Shown here piece by piece: positions 37,181-45,784 of a stretch of DNA of 64,000 nt. The number at the start of each line of letters is the position of its first letter. Positions within the stretch are counted from its first letter, which is position 1. The position numbers and the translations under genes are program-made. The DNA lies in the NCBI RefSeq assembly GCF_000981385.1, contig NZ_LATZ01000017.1, positions 1-64,000 on the forward strand, in the 5' to 3' direction. This DNA comes from Bacillus sp. SA1-12. Lineage in GTDB: Bacteria; Bacillota; Bacilli; Bacillales; Bacillaceae. The notes beneath the pieces are model-generated. The model saw only the letters and a program-made list of their open reading frames with translations. It searched no databases and was not told the origin of the DNA.

Positions 37181-37328
37181 AAAATTAAAGTGAAGTACAT
37201 AGGATTTTAAGATTAAACAGCAATATATTACATAGCAAAGCAAAACTTTATCATAGATTAAGAGATTTCATTCCTTTTATGATAGTAAATAAGAAGCAAT
37301 ATTAAGATATAGAAAGGGAATGAAATTG

Positions 37329-38606
37329 ATGAAACATTTAGAATTTGCAAAAATACCTCCATTAGGCTGGAACAGCTGGGATTGTTATGGTGCTACAGTA
37401 ACCGAAGAAGAAGTAAGGGGGAATGCTGATTATATCGCAGCCAATTTAAAGCATTATGGCTGGGAATATGTTGTTGTGGATATTCAATGGTATGAGCCTG
37501 GAGCGGTATCTTCTGTTTATCGGCCATTTGTCCCTTTGGAAATGGATGAGTATTCCAGATTAATACCTGCTGTCAACCGCTTTCCTTCCGCGAAAAATGG
37601 TAGTGGCTTCAAGGCTCTTGGCGAATACATTCATAGTCTTGGATTAAAGTTTGGCATCCATATTATGCGCGGAATTCCCCGTCAAGCGGTTCATGCAAAT
37701 ACACCAATTCTTGGCACGCATGTAAGAGCAAGAGATATTGCCCATCCAAATTCAATCTGTCCATGGAATACGGATATGTACGGGGTGGATGCTTCTAAGC
37801 CAGGAGCACAGGAATACTATGATTCACTTTTCAAATTGTATGCTGAATGGGGAGTTGATTTTATTAAAGTAGATGATATTGCTGCATCTAGACTTTATGA
37901 TATTCATCTTCCAGAAATTAAGATGATTCGGAATGCAATCGATAAGTGTGGCAGAGAGATTGTCTTAAGTCTATCACCTGGACCTGCGCCAGTAGAACAT
38001 GCGGAAGAACTTAAGGCAAATGCAAATATGTGGAGAATGACGGATGATTTTTGGGATCATTGGGATCTTCTATATGCTATGTTTGAAAGATGTGAAACTT
38101 GGAGTGAACATGTAAGTCCTGGATCTTGGCCTGATTGTGACATGCTTCCGCTGGGTCATATCGGAATCCGTTCAGTAGATGGCGGTGGAAGTGACCGTAC
38201 GACCCGCTTTACGAAGGATGAGCAATTAACAATGATGACACTGTGGAGTATATTTAAATCTCCATTAATGTTTGGGGGAGAGCTCCGTGATAATGATGAA
38301 TGGACGTTGTCCTTATTAACAAACGAAGACGTGCTTGCAATGCATCGAAACAGCCATAGCAATAGGCTTGTTTATCGGGAAGATGACAAAATCGTTTGGA
38401 CAGCAAAGGATGAGCATTATTCGTATGCTGCGCTATTTAATGCTGGAAATGAAACAAGATCTGTCAGTGTAACACTTGAACAATTAGGATTATTCTCTCC
38501 TAAAAATGCAATCGATCTATGGAATCGTACAGACGAAGGGAGAATAGACCAAGTTTTTGAATCAATAATTCCAGCTCATGGTGTGAAGCTATTAAAGCTT
38601 TCTTAA
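37329..38606 (+). CDS. GH27 alpha-galactosidase-type glycosidase
   Basis: This ~425-residue cytoplasmic enzyme lacks a signal peptide. The N-terminus PPLGWNSWDCYG is a GH27/36 hallmark. D182 in DFIKVDDI is the probable nucleophile and D240 in MWRMTDDFWDHW the probable acid/base, both placed as in retaining GH27 enzymes. A C-terminal beta domain follows. ATG 37329 has AAAGGGAATG. Family members cleave alpha-galactosides or beta-L-arabinopyranosides; the sequence does not decide between them. Confidence 0.85.
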   Translation: MKHLEFAKIPPLGWNSWDCYGATVTEEEVRGNADYIAANLKHYGWEYVVVDIQWYEPGAVSSVYRPFVPLEMDEYSRLIPAVNRFPSAKNGSGFKALGEYIHSLGLKFGIHIMRGIPRQAVHANTPILGTHVRARDIAHPNSICPWNTDMYGVDASKPGAQEYYDSLFKLYAEWGVDFIKVDDIAASRLYDIHLPEIKMIRNAIDKCGREIVLSLSPGPAPVEHAEELKANANMWRMTDDFWDHWDLLYAMFERCETWSEHVSPGSWPDCDMLPLGHIGIRSVDGGGSDRTTRFTKDEQLTMMTLWSIFKSPLMFGGELRDNDEWTLSLLTNEDVLAMHRNSHSNRLVYREDDKIVWTAKDEHYSYAALFNAGNETRSVSVTLEQLGLFSPKNAIDLWNRTDEGRIDQVFESIIPAHGVKLLKLS

Positions 38607-38763
38607 TAAAGAAGAGGTATTTACAAGTATGAACCATTTTGCAGCTCATTAGAAAATTTAGCTATTTAAACTGGTTTGAAAAGAGGAGTTTTTTTAGCTA
38701 AGAAAGAAATGTTATAAGGATGATGTTTAAAATGATAACGTTTACGAAGGGGCTGTAAAATCA

Positions 38764-39927
38764 TTGCAAAATAAATTAAATCAGTTGCTAAGAAGTATTG
38801 TTGAAAAAGGGCCTGCTGGATGTGCATTGTCCGTTACCCATCAGGACGAAAGAATTGTTGAAGATTACGTCGGGCTTGCCGATATTGAAACACAAAAACA
38901 CATCTCTTCAGATACGATTTATCGCATTTATTCAATGACAAAGGTAGTAACTTGTACTGCAGCACTTATGCTTTATGAAAAAGGGCTTTTTTTACTGAAC
39001 GATCCTCTAGAAGAATATTTGCCGGAGTTTAAGAACCCTCAGGTATATCGGGAGAATGAAAATGGAGAAATTGTTACTGTACCTGCAACAAGATCAATAA
39101 CAGTTAAAGATCTCTTTACCATGACATCTGGTATTACCTATCCAGGAGAATCTAATCAAACTGAACGCCAGGTTGCCAAAGCCATGCATGCTTTGCAGCA
39201 GCAGGAGGATCAAGGCAAGAAAATGACGGCACGCGAAATGTCCAAAGCATTAGCATCCATTCCATTAGCGTTCGATCCTGGAACAAGGTGGCATTACGGG
39301 TTAAATCATGACGTATTAGGTGCTTTCATTGAGGTACTTTCAGGAAAATCGTTCGGCCAATTTTTACATGATGAAATTTTTGCACTTCTTTCGATGAAGG
39401 ACACATTCTTTAGAATTCCAAATGATAAAAAAGATCGGCTTTGCAGTGTATACAACCGCAATGAAGAGGGACTATTAACCAAAAATACTTCCATGGATAC
39501 ACATATTCAACCTGAGGCAGCATTTGAAAGCGGCGGTGGAGGATTGCTTTCAACATTAGGTGATTATAGTACATTTGCGCATATGCTTGCAAATGGCGGT
39601 GAGTTAAATGGGGAGCGCATTATTGGAAAGAAAACGATCAAGCTAATGGCGTCGAATCATTTAACAGAAGAAAACGCAAAGAATTATAATTGGAACTATC
39701 TGGCTGGATATGGATATGGGTTAGGTGTAAGAGTCATGGTTAATCCGGCATTAGGTGGAAGCAATAGCTCAATCGGTGAATTTGGCTGGTCTGGACTACT
39801 TGGAACTTGGGTATTAATTGATCCGAAGGAAAAGCTTTCAGCAGTCTATCTGCAGCAAATGATGCCTAACTTTGAAGCATATCATCAGCCGCGTTTACGA
39901 TCTGTGATTTATGGCGGCCTGAAATAG
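38764..39927 (+). CDS. Serine hydrolase of the beta-lactamase/class C fold
   Basis: This 387-residue protein carries the SxxK motif SMTK (S57, K60), the tyrosine motif HYGLNHD in place of the usual YSN, and a C-terminal GWSGLLGT in the KTG position. It lacks a signal peptide, so it acts in the cytosol. That argues for an esterase or peptidase rather than a resistance enzyme. The TTG start has AAGGGG at 11 nt. ATGATAACGTTTACG upstream is a weak cre-like sequence. Confidence 0.82.
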   Translation: MQNKLNQLLRSIVEKGPAGCALSVTHQDERIVEDYVGLADIETQKHISSDTIYRIYSMTKVVTCTAALMLYEKGLFLLNDPLEEYLPEFKNPQVYRENENGEIVTVPATRSITVKDLFTMTSGITYPGESNQTERQVAKAMHALQQQEDQGKKMTAREMSKALASIPLAFDPGTRWHYGLNHDVLGAFIEVLSGKSFGQFLHDEIFALLSMKDTFFRIPNDKKDRLCSVYNRNEEGLLTKNTSMDTHIQPEAAFESGGGGLLSTLGDYSTFAHMLANGGELNGERIIGKKTIKLMASNHLTEENAKNYNWNYLAGYGYGLGVRVMVNPALGGSNSSIGEFGWSGLLGTWVLIDPKEKLSAVYLQQMMPNFEAYHQPRLRSVIYGGLK

Positions 39928-39944
39928 ATAAGGAACAACATGAT

Positions 39945-39990
39945 AAATGCACACGATTAAGATACCATGATCCTTTCGTGTGCATTTATT
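39945..39990. terminator. Convergent terminator
   Basis: AAATGCACACGA pairs with TCGTGTGCATTT. Confidence 0.8.
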
Positions 39991-40006
39991 GTTTGGGAAT
40001 TGTCTA

Positions 40007-40783
40007 TTACTCTTTCATTCCAACTACACGAATTCTCCTAAAATCTGCAAGCCAATGATCTTCAAAAAACATTCGGTCTTTTAATTGTTCCTCAATTCGT
40101 TTCATCATCTTATCTCTCTGAACCTGTTCCATTCCTTCAAAAAAGTTTGCGCAAAACATGTTGATCCAATTCTTTAATCCATCTTCACCCATTAAAGGGG
40201 TAGGTCGATGATAAAGTTGAGCATAAACGACAGTAAATCCGGCTTCTTCCATTAACCTTGTATATTCACTTATACTTGGAAAATACCAAGGGAATTTATC
40301 CTGATAATAATCAATACCAGCCTTTTTTAATTGATTGCTGATTTCATCAGTGATCATTTTAACGTTCCCTTTACCGCCAAATTCTGCAACAAATCGTCCA
40401 TTCTGTTTTAAGCTGTTATAAATACTTATGACAGCTGCCTTTGGCGGTTTTATCCAATGAAGGGCTGCGTTTGAAAAAACTGCATCAAATTGCTGGTTGA
40501 AATCTAGATTCGTTGCATCTTTAATTTCAAAGCGAATTTCGGGATACTTGCCTTTAGCTTGTGCAATCATATTTTGGGATTTATCGACCCCGACAACTTC
40601 TGAACCGTAACCGACGATTTTCTTTGCTAAATCCCCTGTTCCACATCCTAGGTCAAGAATTTTTTCCCCTGGTTTTGGCGCTAATAAATCAAGAAGACCT
40701 TCACCGTATTTTGATACAAAAGAATGTTTAGCATCATATAAATCTGCATTCCATAGGTCCTTCTTGTTAAAGGTTTTTTCCAT
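40007..40783 (-). CDS. Class I SAM-dependent methyltransferase
   Basis: This 258-residue enzyme resembles trans-aconitate methyltransferase-type proteins. Motif I LDLGCGTGD (43-51), the acidic VVGVDKSQNMIAQA strand, and motif post-II FDAVFSNAALHWIKPP are all intact. GGGAGTGTG precedes the ATG. It is divergent from a LysR-type regulator that may control it. The substrate is not predictable. Confidence 0.85.
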   Translation of the reverse strand: MEKTFNKKDLWNADLYDAKHSFVSKYGEGLLDLLAPKPGEKILDLGCGTGDLAKKIVGYGSEVVGVDKSQNMIAQAKGKYPEIRFEIKDATNLDFNQQFDAVFSNAALHWIKPPKAAVISIYNSLKQNGRFVAEFGGKGNVKMITDEISNQLKKAGIDYYQDKFPWYFPSISEYTRLMEEAGFTVVYAQLYHRPTPLMGEDGLKNWINMFCANFFEGMEQVQRDKMMKRIEEQLKDRMFFEDHWLADFRRIRVVGMKE

Positions 40784-40931
40784 GTTTCACACACTCCCTC
40801 ATAACTTGTTTGAAAAGAAAAATTAATAATCTGAATATTTTTGTTAATTAGATTATAATTGAAACGATAAATAATAAATATTAACAATAATATGTAGTAT
40901 TGATAACGAAGTGTTATAAGTGGGGGTATTA

Positions 40932-41804
40932 ATGGAGATAAAATGGCTAAAAACATTTATTGTCGCAGCAAGCTACGAAAATTTCCGCAGAACATCAGAA
41001 GAATTGTTTCTAACTCAGCCTGCGATTACAAAACATATTCATAGACTTGAAGAAAATCTTAATAGTAAGTTGTTTGAAAGAAAAGGAAAATTGATTATTC
41101 TCACACCTGCAGGTCATCGATTTTTACCAACTGCAAAGGAGATCGTAAAAAAATATGAAGACGGACTAGAAACGTTCGAATCTTGGAAACAAGGCTATGA
41201 ACAAAAGATCACCATTACTGCAGCACCGCAAATTGCCTCATCGATCCTGCCATCAATTTTGCGGAAATTTATAGAGAAATATCCTAGAATAGAAGTATTA
41301 ATAAATATCTTGCCTTCTTATGAAATTGGTGAAGAAATTTACAGTGGGAGAGCGGATATTGGGCTATCCAGAATAAGACCAATCCAATCAAAAGTACACT
41401 GCAAGACCGTCCATGAAGATCCAGTCATTTTAGTTGGACCCGCAAAGGAAAATAACATGGATAATAACGAAAAAAACGTATTACAAAAATACAGGCTAAT
41501 CACTCATAATCATCCAGAATATTGGGATGAACTTTTGAAAACAATTAAAAACATTTATCCGTCTGTACGAACAATGAAGGTTAATCAAATTGAAATTACA
41601 AAGCGATTTATCGAACAAGGTTTGGGCATTTCGTATTTACCAGTTTCAATGATCATGGAAGAACTTATGCTAAAGAAATTAGCGGAAATAAAAGCAGATA
41701 AAATCAGTCTGCCAACTTCATCAACCTACGTCATTACAAAACTGCAAACAAATGAAGTTCTTATCTTTAGTAAATTTTTAGAAGAAGAGATGGCAGCTTT
41801 ATAA
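40932..41804 (+). CDS. LysR-family transcriptional regulator
   Basis: This ~290-residue protein has an N-terminal winged helix (WLKTFIVAASYENFRRTSEE, LTQPAITKHIHRLEENL). The effector domain begins KITITAAPQIASSILPSIL. ATG 40932 with GGGGGT is preferred over GTG 40920. LysR proteins commonly control the divergent neighbour, here the methyltransferase; the 148-bp gap would hold the operator. Confidence 0.85.
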   Translation: MEIKWLKTFIVAASYENFRRTSEELFLTQPAITKHIHRLEENLNSKLFERKGKLIILTPAGHRFLPTAKEIVKKYEDGLETFESWKQGYEQKITITAAPQIASSILPSILRKFIEKYPRIEVLINILPSYEIGEEIYSGRADIGLSRIRPIQSKVHCKTVHEDPVILVGPAKENNMDNNEKNVLQKYRLITHNHPEYWDELLKTIKNIYPSVRTMKVNQIEITKRFIEQGLGISYLPVSMIMEELMLKKLAEIKADKISLPTSSTYVITKLQTNEVLIFSKFLEEEMAAL

Positions 41805-41828
41805 CTCGAACTTCTTTTTCCTGAAAAC

Positions 41829-41855
41829 AAGGGTGCACAATAATGTGTACCCTTT
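41829..41855. terminator. Convergent hairpin
   Basis: AAGGGTGCACA pairs with TGTGTACCCTT. Confidence 0.6.
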
Positions 41856-41871
41856 CCTCGTTTACAATCCT

Positions 41872-42033
41872 TTATTTTGTAATGGAACTATACGTATTCA
41901 TTAATTGATCTAATCTTTGACTTGCATGTATAAGTCGCGGATGCAAAAGGTTCCCATTGTATTCTAGATAGAGGTTAATTAATAAAGTAGACATTTCTTC
42001 TATTTCAATTAGTAAAATTTTGTTTGTTTCCAC
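41872..42033 (-). CDS. Spo0E-like aspartyl-phosphate phosphatase
   Basis: This 53-residue product has the two-helix hairpin of the family (LIEIEEMSTLLINLYLEYNG and the signature ASQRLDQLMNTY). The Spo0E hallmark is SxxxD, here SQRLD. GTG 42033 follows GGGAGGG at good spacing; an upstream in-frame ATG at 42078 lacks one. It would dephosphorylate Spo0A~P. This is the second such gene in the window. Confidence 0.75.
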   Translation of the reverse strand: METNKILLIEIEEMSTLLINLYLEYNGNLLHPRLIHASQRLDQLMNTYSSITK

Positions 42034-42178
42034 ATGACGACCCTCCCTATCAACATTTTTTATAAAAAATGTTTGCAAATTTTATGCCAAATTAACTTGT
42101 CATAAAAATAGCTAATCTGAACTTTATATTTAGAAAAAGACTATTGTTTATAAATCTATTTCGCTGGTTAAAAAGTAG

Positions 42179-42206
42179 ACAAAATGAGACTTGTATCTCG
42201 TTTTGT
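42179..42206. promoter_or_regulatory. Palindrome upstream of acoA, candidate AcoR activator site
   Basis: ACAAAATGAGA (42179-42189) and TCTCGTTTTGT (42196-42206) are inverted repeats with one mismatch and a 6-bp spacer. They are centred ~70 bp upstream of the -24 element, a usual position for an enhancer-binding protein. No gene ends just upstream, so a terminator role is less likely. Confidence 0.5.
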
Positions 42207-42261
42207 TTAAATGATAAAAAATAAAACTTCTAAAATTCACTTTTGCTAATGCTGCATGACT

Positions 42262-42277
42262 TGGCACAGTTTTTGCT
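42262..42277 (+). promoter_or_regulatory. Sigma-54 (-24/-12) promoter of the aco operon
   Basis: TGGCACAGTTTTTGCT fits TGGCACN5TTGCW exactly. It lies 82 bp before acoA. A cre-like ATGTAAACGATTTAC (42324-42338) lies between promoter and gene, where CcpA could act as a roadblock. Confidence 0.92.
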
Positions 42278-42358
42278 TGGAATATATGTGTAGAGCATTC
42301 TATAAAAATGACTCACACCTAAAATGTAAACGATTTACTAAAAACTGGAGGGAAAAGT

Positions 42359-43354
42359 ATGGAAAAAACAAGTGAAAAAGTAAGCAACATGATCACAAAA
42401 GAAAAAGCACAGTGGATCTATCAAAAAATGCTCGAGATTCGCTATTTCGAAGATGAGGTTCACAAAATATTTGCTAAAGGAGTATTACCTGGATTTGTGC
42501 ATTTGTACGCAGGTGAGGAAGCTATAGCAGTCGGATGTTGTGCACATCTTAATGAAAGTGATTATATAACCAGTACACATCGCGGTCATGGACATTGTAT
42601 TGCAAAGGGCTGTGATCTAAATGGCATGATGGCTGAGCTCTTTGGTAAGGCAACAGGGCTTTGTAAAGGAAAGGGAGGGTCCATGCATATTGCTGATTTA
42701 GATAAAGGAATGCTTGGGGCAAACGGAATTGTTGGCGGAGGCTTTCCGCTGGCAGCAGGTGCAGCCTTAACTGCGAAATACAAGAAAACAAATGCTGTAG
42801 CTGTATGCTTCTTTGGTGATGGAGCAAATAACGAGGGAACCTTCCACGAAGGGGTAAATCTAGCTGCAATTTGGAAGCTCCCGGTTGTTTTCGTTGCTGA
42901 GAATAATGGCTATGGGGAAGCAACTCCATTCGAATATGCTTCGGCTTGTAAACAAATTTCAGACCGTGCAAGCGCCTATAATATTCCTGGTGTCCGAATA
43001 GATGGAAAAGATGTAATGTCTGTTTATAAAGCAGCGGAAGAAGCAATAGACCGTGCCAGACGCGGAGAAGGTCCAACATTAATTGAGTGTATGACATATC
43101 GAAATTACGGACACTTTGAAGGAGATGCTCAAAAATATAAGACCGAAGAGGATAAAGTGCAGCATCGTGATGATCGAGATGCCATTAATCTTTTTAAGGA
43201 GTATGCTATCAAAAATCATCTTCTTACCATTAGTGAGCTTGAAAACTATGACAATATTGTTAAAGAAGCGGTTCAAAATGCCGTTACATTTGCCGAAGAA
43301 AGTGACTACCCTGACCCTTCTGAATTGTTAACAGATGTCTATGTTTCTTATTAA
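42359..43354 (+). CDS. acoA: Acetoin dehydrogenase E1 alpha subunit (TPP-dependent)
   Basis: AcoA and AcoB form the thiamine-pyrophosphate E1 that splits acetoin into acetaldehyde and a lipoyl-bound acetyl group. The 331-residue protein has the TPP motif GDGANNEGTFHEGVNLAAIW and the substrate-channel segment STHRGHGHCIAKG. KGGSMHI and YRNYGHFEGD are also typical of the family. It is the first gene of the aco operon. A 129-bp gap separates it from acoB, wider than usual. Confidence 0.92.
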   Translation: MEKTSEKVSNMITKEKAQWIYQKMLEIRYFEDEVHKIFAKGVLPGFVHLYAGEEAIAVGCCAHLNESDYITSTHRGHGHCIAKGCDLNGMMAELFGKATGLCKGKGGSMHIADLDKGMLGANGIVGGGFPLAAGAALTAKYKKTNAVAVCFFGDGANNEGTFHEGVNLAAIWKLPVVFVAENNGYGEATPFEYASACKQISDRASAYNIPGVRIDGKDVMSVYKAAEEAIDRARRGEGPTLIECMTYRNYGHFEGDAQKYKTEEDKVQHRDDRDAINLFKEYAIKNHLLTISELENYDNIVKEAVQNAVTFAEESDYPDPSELLTDVYVSY

Positions 43355-43483
43355 TTAGTAGTTTAAAGCTCTTTGTTAATTTTACTCTTATGTTGAATGT
43401 AAGAGAGTTTGTACCGGAAATCAACAAATATTTAAACAGAACCTATTCATTAGAAATCTAGTTAATATACAGGAGGAATTAGC

Positions 43484-44518
43484 ATGGGAAGAATAATCAG
43501 TGTATCAAATGCAATTAATGAAGCGATGAAGCTTGCAATGCGCAGAGATCAGAATGTCATCTTATTAGGTGAAGATGTAGCAGGAGGTGCTGCAGTAGAT
43601 CATTTACAAGATGATGAAGCATGGGGCGGTGTACTAGGAGTAACGAAGGGATTAGTTCAAGAATTTGGCCGGGATCGTATTCTTGATACACCTATTGCTG
43701 AAGCGGGGTATATGGGGGCTGCAATGGCTGCAGCGGCAACTGGTTTACGTCCAATTGCTGAATTAATGTTTAATGACTTTATTGGAAGCTGTTTGGACCA
43801 AGTTCTTAACCAAGGTGCTAAGTTTCGATATATGTTTGGCGGAAAAGCTCAAGTGCCAGTGACCATTCGTACTACTCATGGTGCAGGATTCCGTGCAGCT
43901 GCCCAGCATTCACAAAGCTTGTATGCGTTATTTACAAGTATGCCGGGGATTAAAGTGGTTGTTCCATCTACACCCTATGATGCAAAAGGCTTATTGCTTG
44001 CTGCTATCGAAGACAATGATCCGGTTATCTATTTTGAGGACAAAACATTATACAATACGACAGGTGAAGTCCCAGAGGGCTATTACACGATACCGTTAGG
44101 TAAAGCAGATGTCAAAAGAGAGGGATCAGATGTAACAATCGTGGCTATTGGTAAACAAGTTCATACCGCTCTGACGGCAGCAGAGCAGTTAACGAAAAAA
44201 GGAATTGAGTTAGAAGTGGTTGACCCTAGAAGCTTGTCACCGCTAGATTCGGAAACAATTTTAAAATCTGTTGAAAAAACAAGCAGGCTTATTGTCATTG
44301 ATGAGGCAAATCCGCGATGCAGTATGGCAACAGATATCGCAGCAATGGTAGCAGATGAGGGCTTTGATTTGCTTGATGCACCTATAAAGCGAATTACCGC
44401 TCCGCACACGCCAGTTCCGTTTTCGCCTCCATTAGAAGATCTCTACTTGCCAACACCGGAAAAAGTCATTGCTGTGGTCTCAGAACTGCTAGGAGATAAA
44501 TCGCTGCAAATTGTTTAA
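43484..44518 (+). CDS. acoB: Acetoin dehydrogenase E1 beta subunit
   Basis: This 344-residue transketolase-like subunit has the N-terminal ALRRD-type segment AMKLAMRRDQNVILLGEDVAGG, the TPP-contact region and the GAGFRAAAQHSQSLYALF channel segment. A C-terminal domain (PFSPPLEDLYLPTPEKVIA) completes it. It has a strong AGGAGG site and is followed after 21 bp by acoC. Confidence 0.93.
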   Translation: MGRIISVSNAINEAMKLAMRRDQNVILLGEDVAGGAAVDHLQDDEAWGGVLGVTKGLVQEFGRDRILDTPIAEAGYMGAAMAAAATGLRPIAELMFNDFIGSCLDQVLNQGAKFRYMFGGKAQVPVTIRTTHGAGFRAAAQHSQSLYALFTSMPGIKVVVPSTPYDAKGLLLAAIEDNDPVIYFEDKTLYNTTGEVPEGYYTIPLGKADVKREGSDVTIVAIGKQVHTALTAAEQLTKKGIELEVVDPRSLSPLDSETILKSVEKTSRLIVIDEANPRCSMATDIAAMVADEGFDLLDAPIKRITAPHTPVPFSPPLEDLYLPTPEKVIAVVSELLGDKSLQIV

Positions 44519-44539
44519 GGGAAAAGGGGGAAAACCTTT

Positions 44540-45769
44540 ATGGCAATAGAAGTTGTAATGCCGAAGCTCGGGATGTCTATGAAAGAAGGAACTGTAAGCT
44601 TTTGGAATAAACATGTTGGGGAAACTGTTAACAAGGGCGAGTTACTAGCTGGGATTAGTTCTGAAAAAATTGAAACAGATCTTGAGGCGCCAGTAGATGG
44701 TACTCTTATAGAAATAGCCGTTCAGGAGGGAAATGGTGTTCCTCCTGGGACTCCGATCTGCTTCATAGGAAACCCTGATGAAAAGATTGCTTCTCCTGTA
44801 TGTCAACAAACAGAAGCAGTTGAAAAACGAGGAGAAGATGAAGCCGCAGGAACAAATGGTGTGAGGAAGTCGGCTTCTAATCAAGGAATGAGCAATGAAA
44901 AGCAATCAATAAAAGTTTCACCTGTTGCAAAAAAAATGGCTGAAAAAGCTGGTCTGAAACTTGAACAATTAAAAGGTTCAGGACCAAATGGAAGAATCAC
45001 AAAGGAGGACGTCCTCCAGGCAATTGAGGAAGAAAAAAACCAAAAGCTTGAACAGGAATCATCAGCTGTCAATCAAGATCCAGGCAGTGTAAACAAGACG
45101 CATGTTTCAGGAATGCGGAAAGTGATTGCAACCCGAATGCAGGAAAGCCTTTTGCATTCAGCACAGCTAACAATCAATATGAAGGCAGATGTAACAGATC
45201 TTATCCGCTTGCAAAAGTCGCTTTGTGAGGAACTACAAGACGAAATAAGATTATCATTAAATGATTTTATTGCACGTGCTGTGGTTCTAACGTTAAAGAA
45301 GCATAAAAACATGAACAGTGCGCTAATTAATGATGCTATCGAAAGCTATAAACATGTACACCTCGGTATCGCAGTTGCGTTGGAAAAAGGCTTAGTTGTA
45401 CCAGTTGTTCGTCATGCTGAAGCATGTTCTTTACTTGAGCTTTCAAAGACCATTAAATCCCATGGAAAACAGGCAAGGGCAGGTCAGCTGACCACAGAAC
45501 AAATGTCAGGGTCGACCTTTACGATAACGAACTTAGCTTTTTATGGGGTTGAACACTTTACACCAATCTTAAACACACCTGAGTCGGGAATTTTAGGGGT
45601 AGGTGCTGCAACAGATACTCCAGTATTTGTTGGAGAGGAATTGCAAAGAAGAAGTATTTTGCCTCTAAGCCTAACATTTGACCATCGTGTCCTTGATGGA
45701 GCACCAGCTGCAGAGTTTTTAAAGTCAATCAAACAACTTCTTGAAAAACCTTATCTACTTCTTTTATAA
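44540..45769 (+). CDS. acoC: Acetoin dehydrogenase E2, dihydrolipoyl acetyltransferase
   Basis: The E2 core moves the acetyl group to CoA. Domain order: lipoyl domain (1-75, lipoyl Lys43 in SSEKIETD), a linker, the E3/E1-binding domain (VSPVAKKMAEKAGLKL to GRITKEDV, ~115-155), and the catalytic domain ending in DHRVLDGAPAAEF with its active-site His. The 409-residue length fits a single-lipoyl AcoC. Tightly linked to acoB and acoL. Confidence 0.93.
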   Translation: MAIEVVMPKLGMSMKEGTVSFWNKHVGETVNKGELLAGISSEKIETDLEAPVDGTLIEIAVQEGNGVPPGTPICFIGNPDEKIASPVCQQTEAVEKRGEDEAAGTNGVRKSASNQGMSNEKQSIKVSPVAKKMAEKAGLKLEQLKGSGPNGRITKEDVLQAIEEEKNQKLEQESSAVNQDPGSVNKTHVSGMRKVIATRMQESLLHSAQLTINMKADVTDLIRLQKSLCEELQDEIRLSLNDFIARAVVLTLKKHKNMNSALINDAIESYKHVHLGIAVALEKGLVVPVVRHAEACSLLELSKTIKSHGKQARAGQLTTEQMSGSTFTITNLAFYGVEHFTPILNTPESGILGVGAATDTPVFVGEELQRRSILPLSLTFDHRVLDGAPAAEFLKSIKQLLEKPYLLLL

Positions 45770-45784
45770 GGGTGGTGAAATCGC

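Noticed and set aside
42549-43097. 182-codon minus-strand frame inside acoA
   Set aside because: Low-complexity Leu/His/Gln composition typical of an antisense shadow; acoA covers it completely with strong family motifs.
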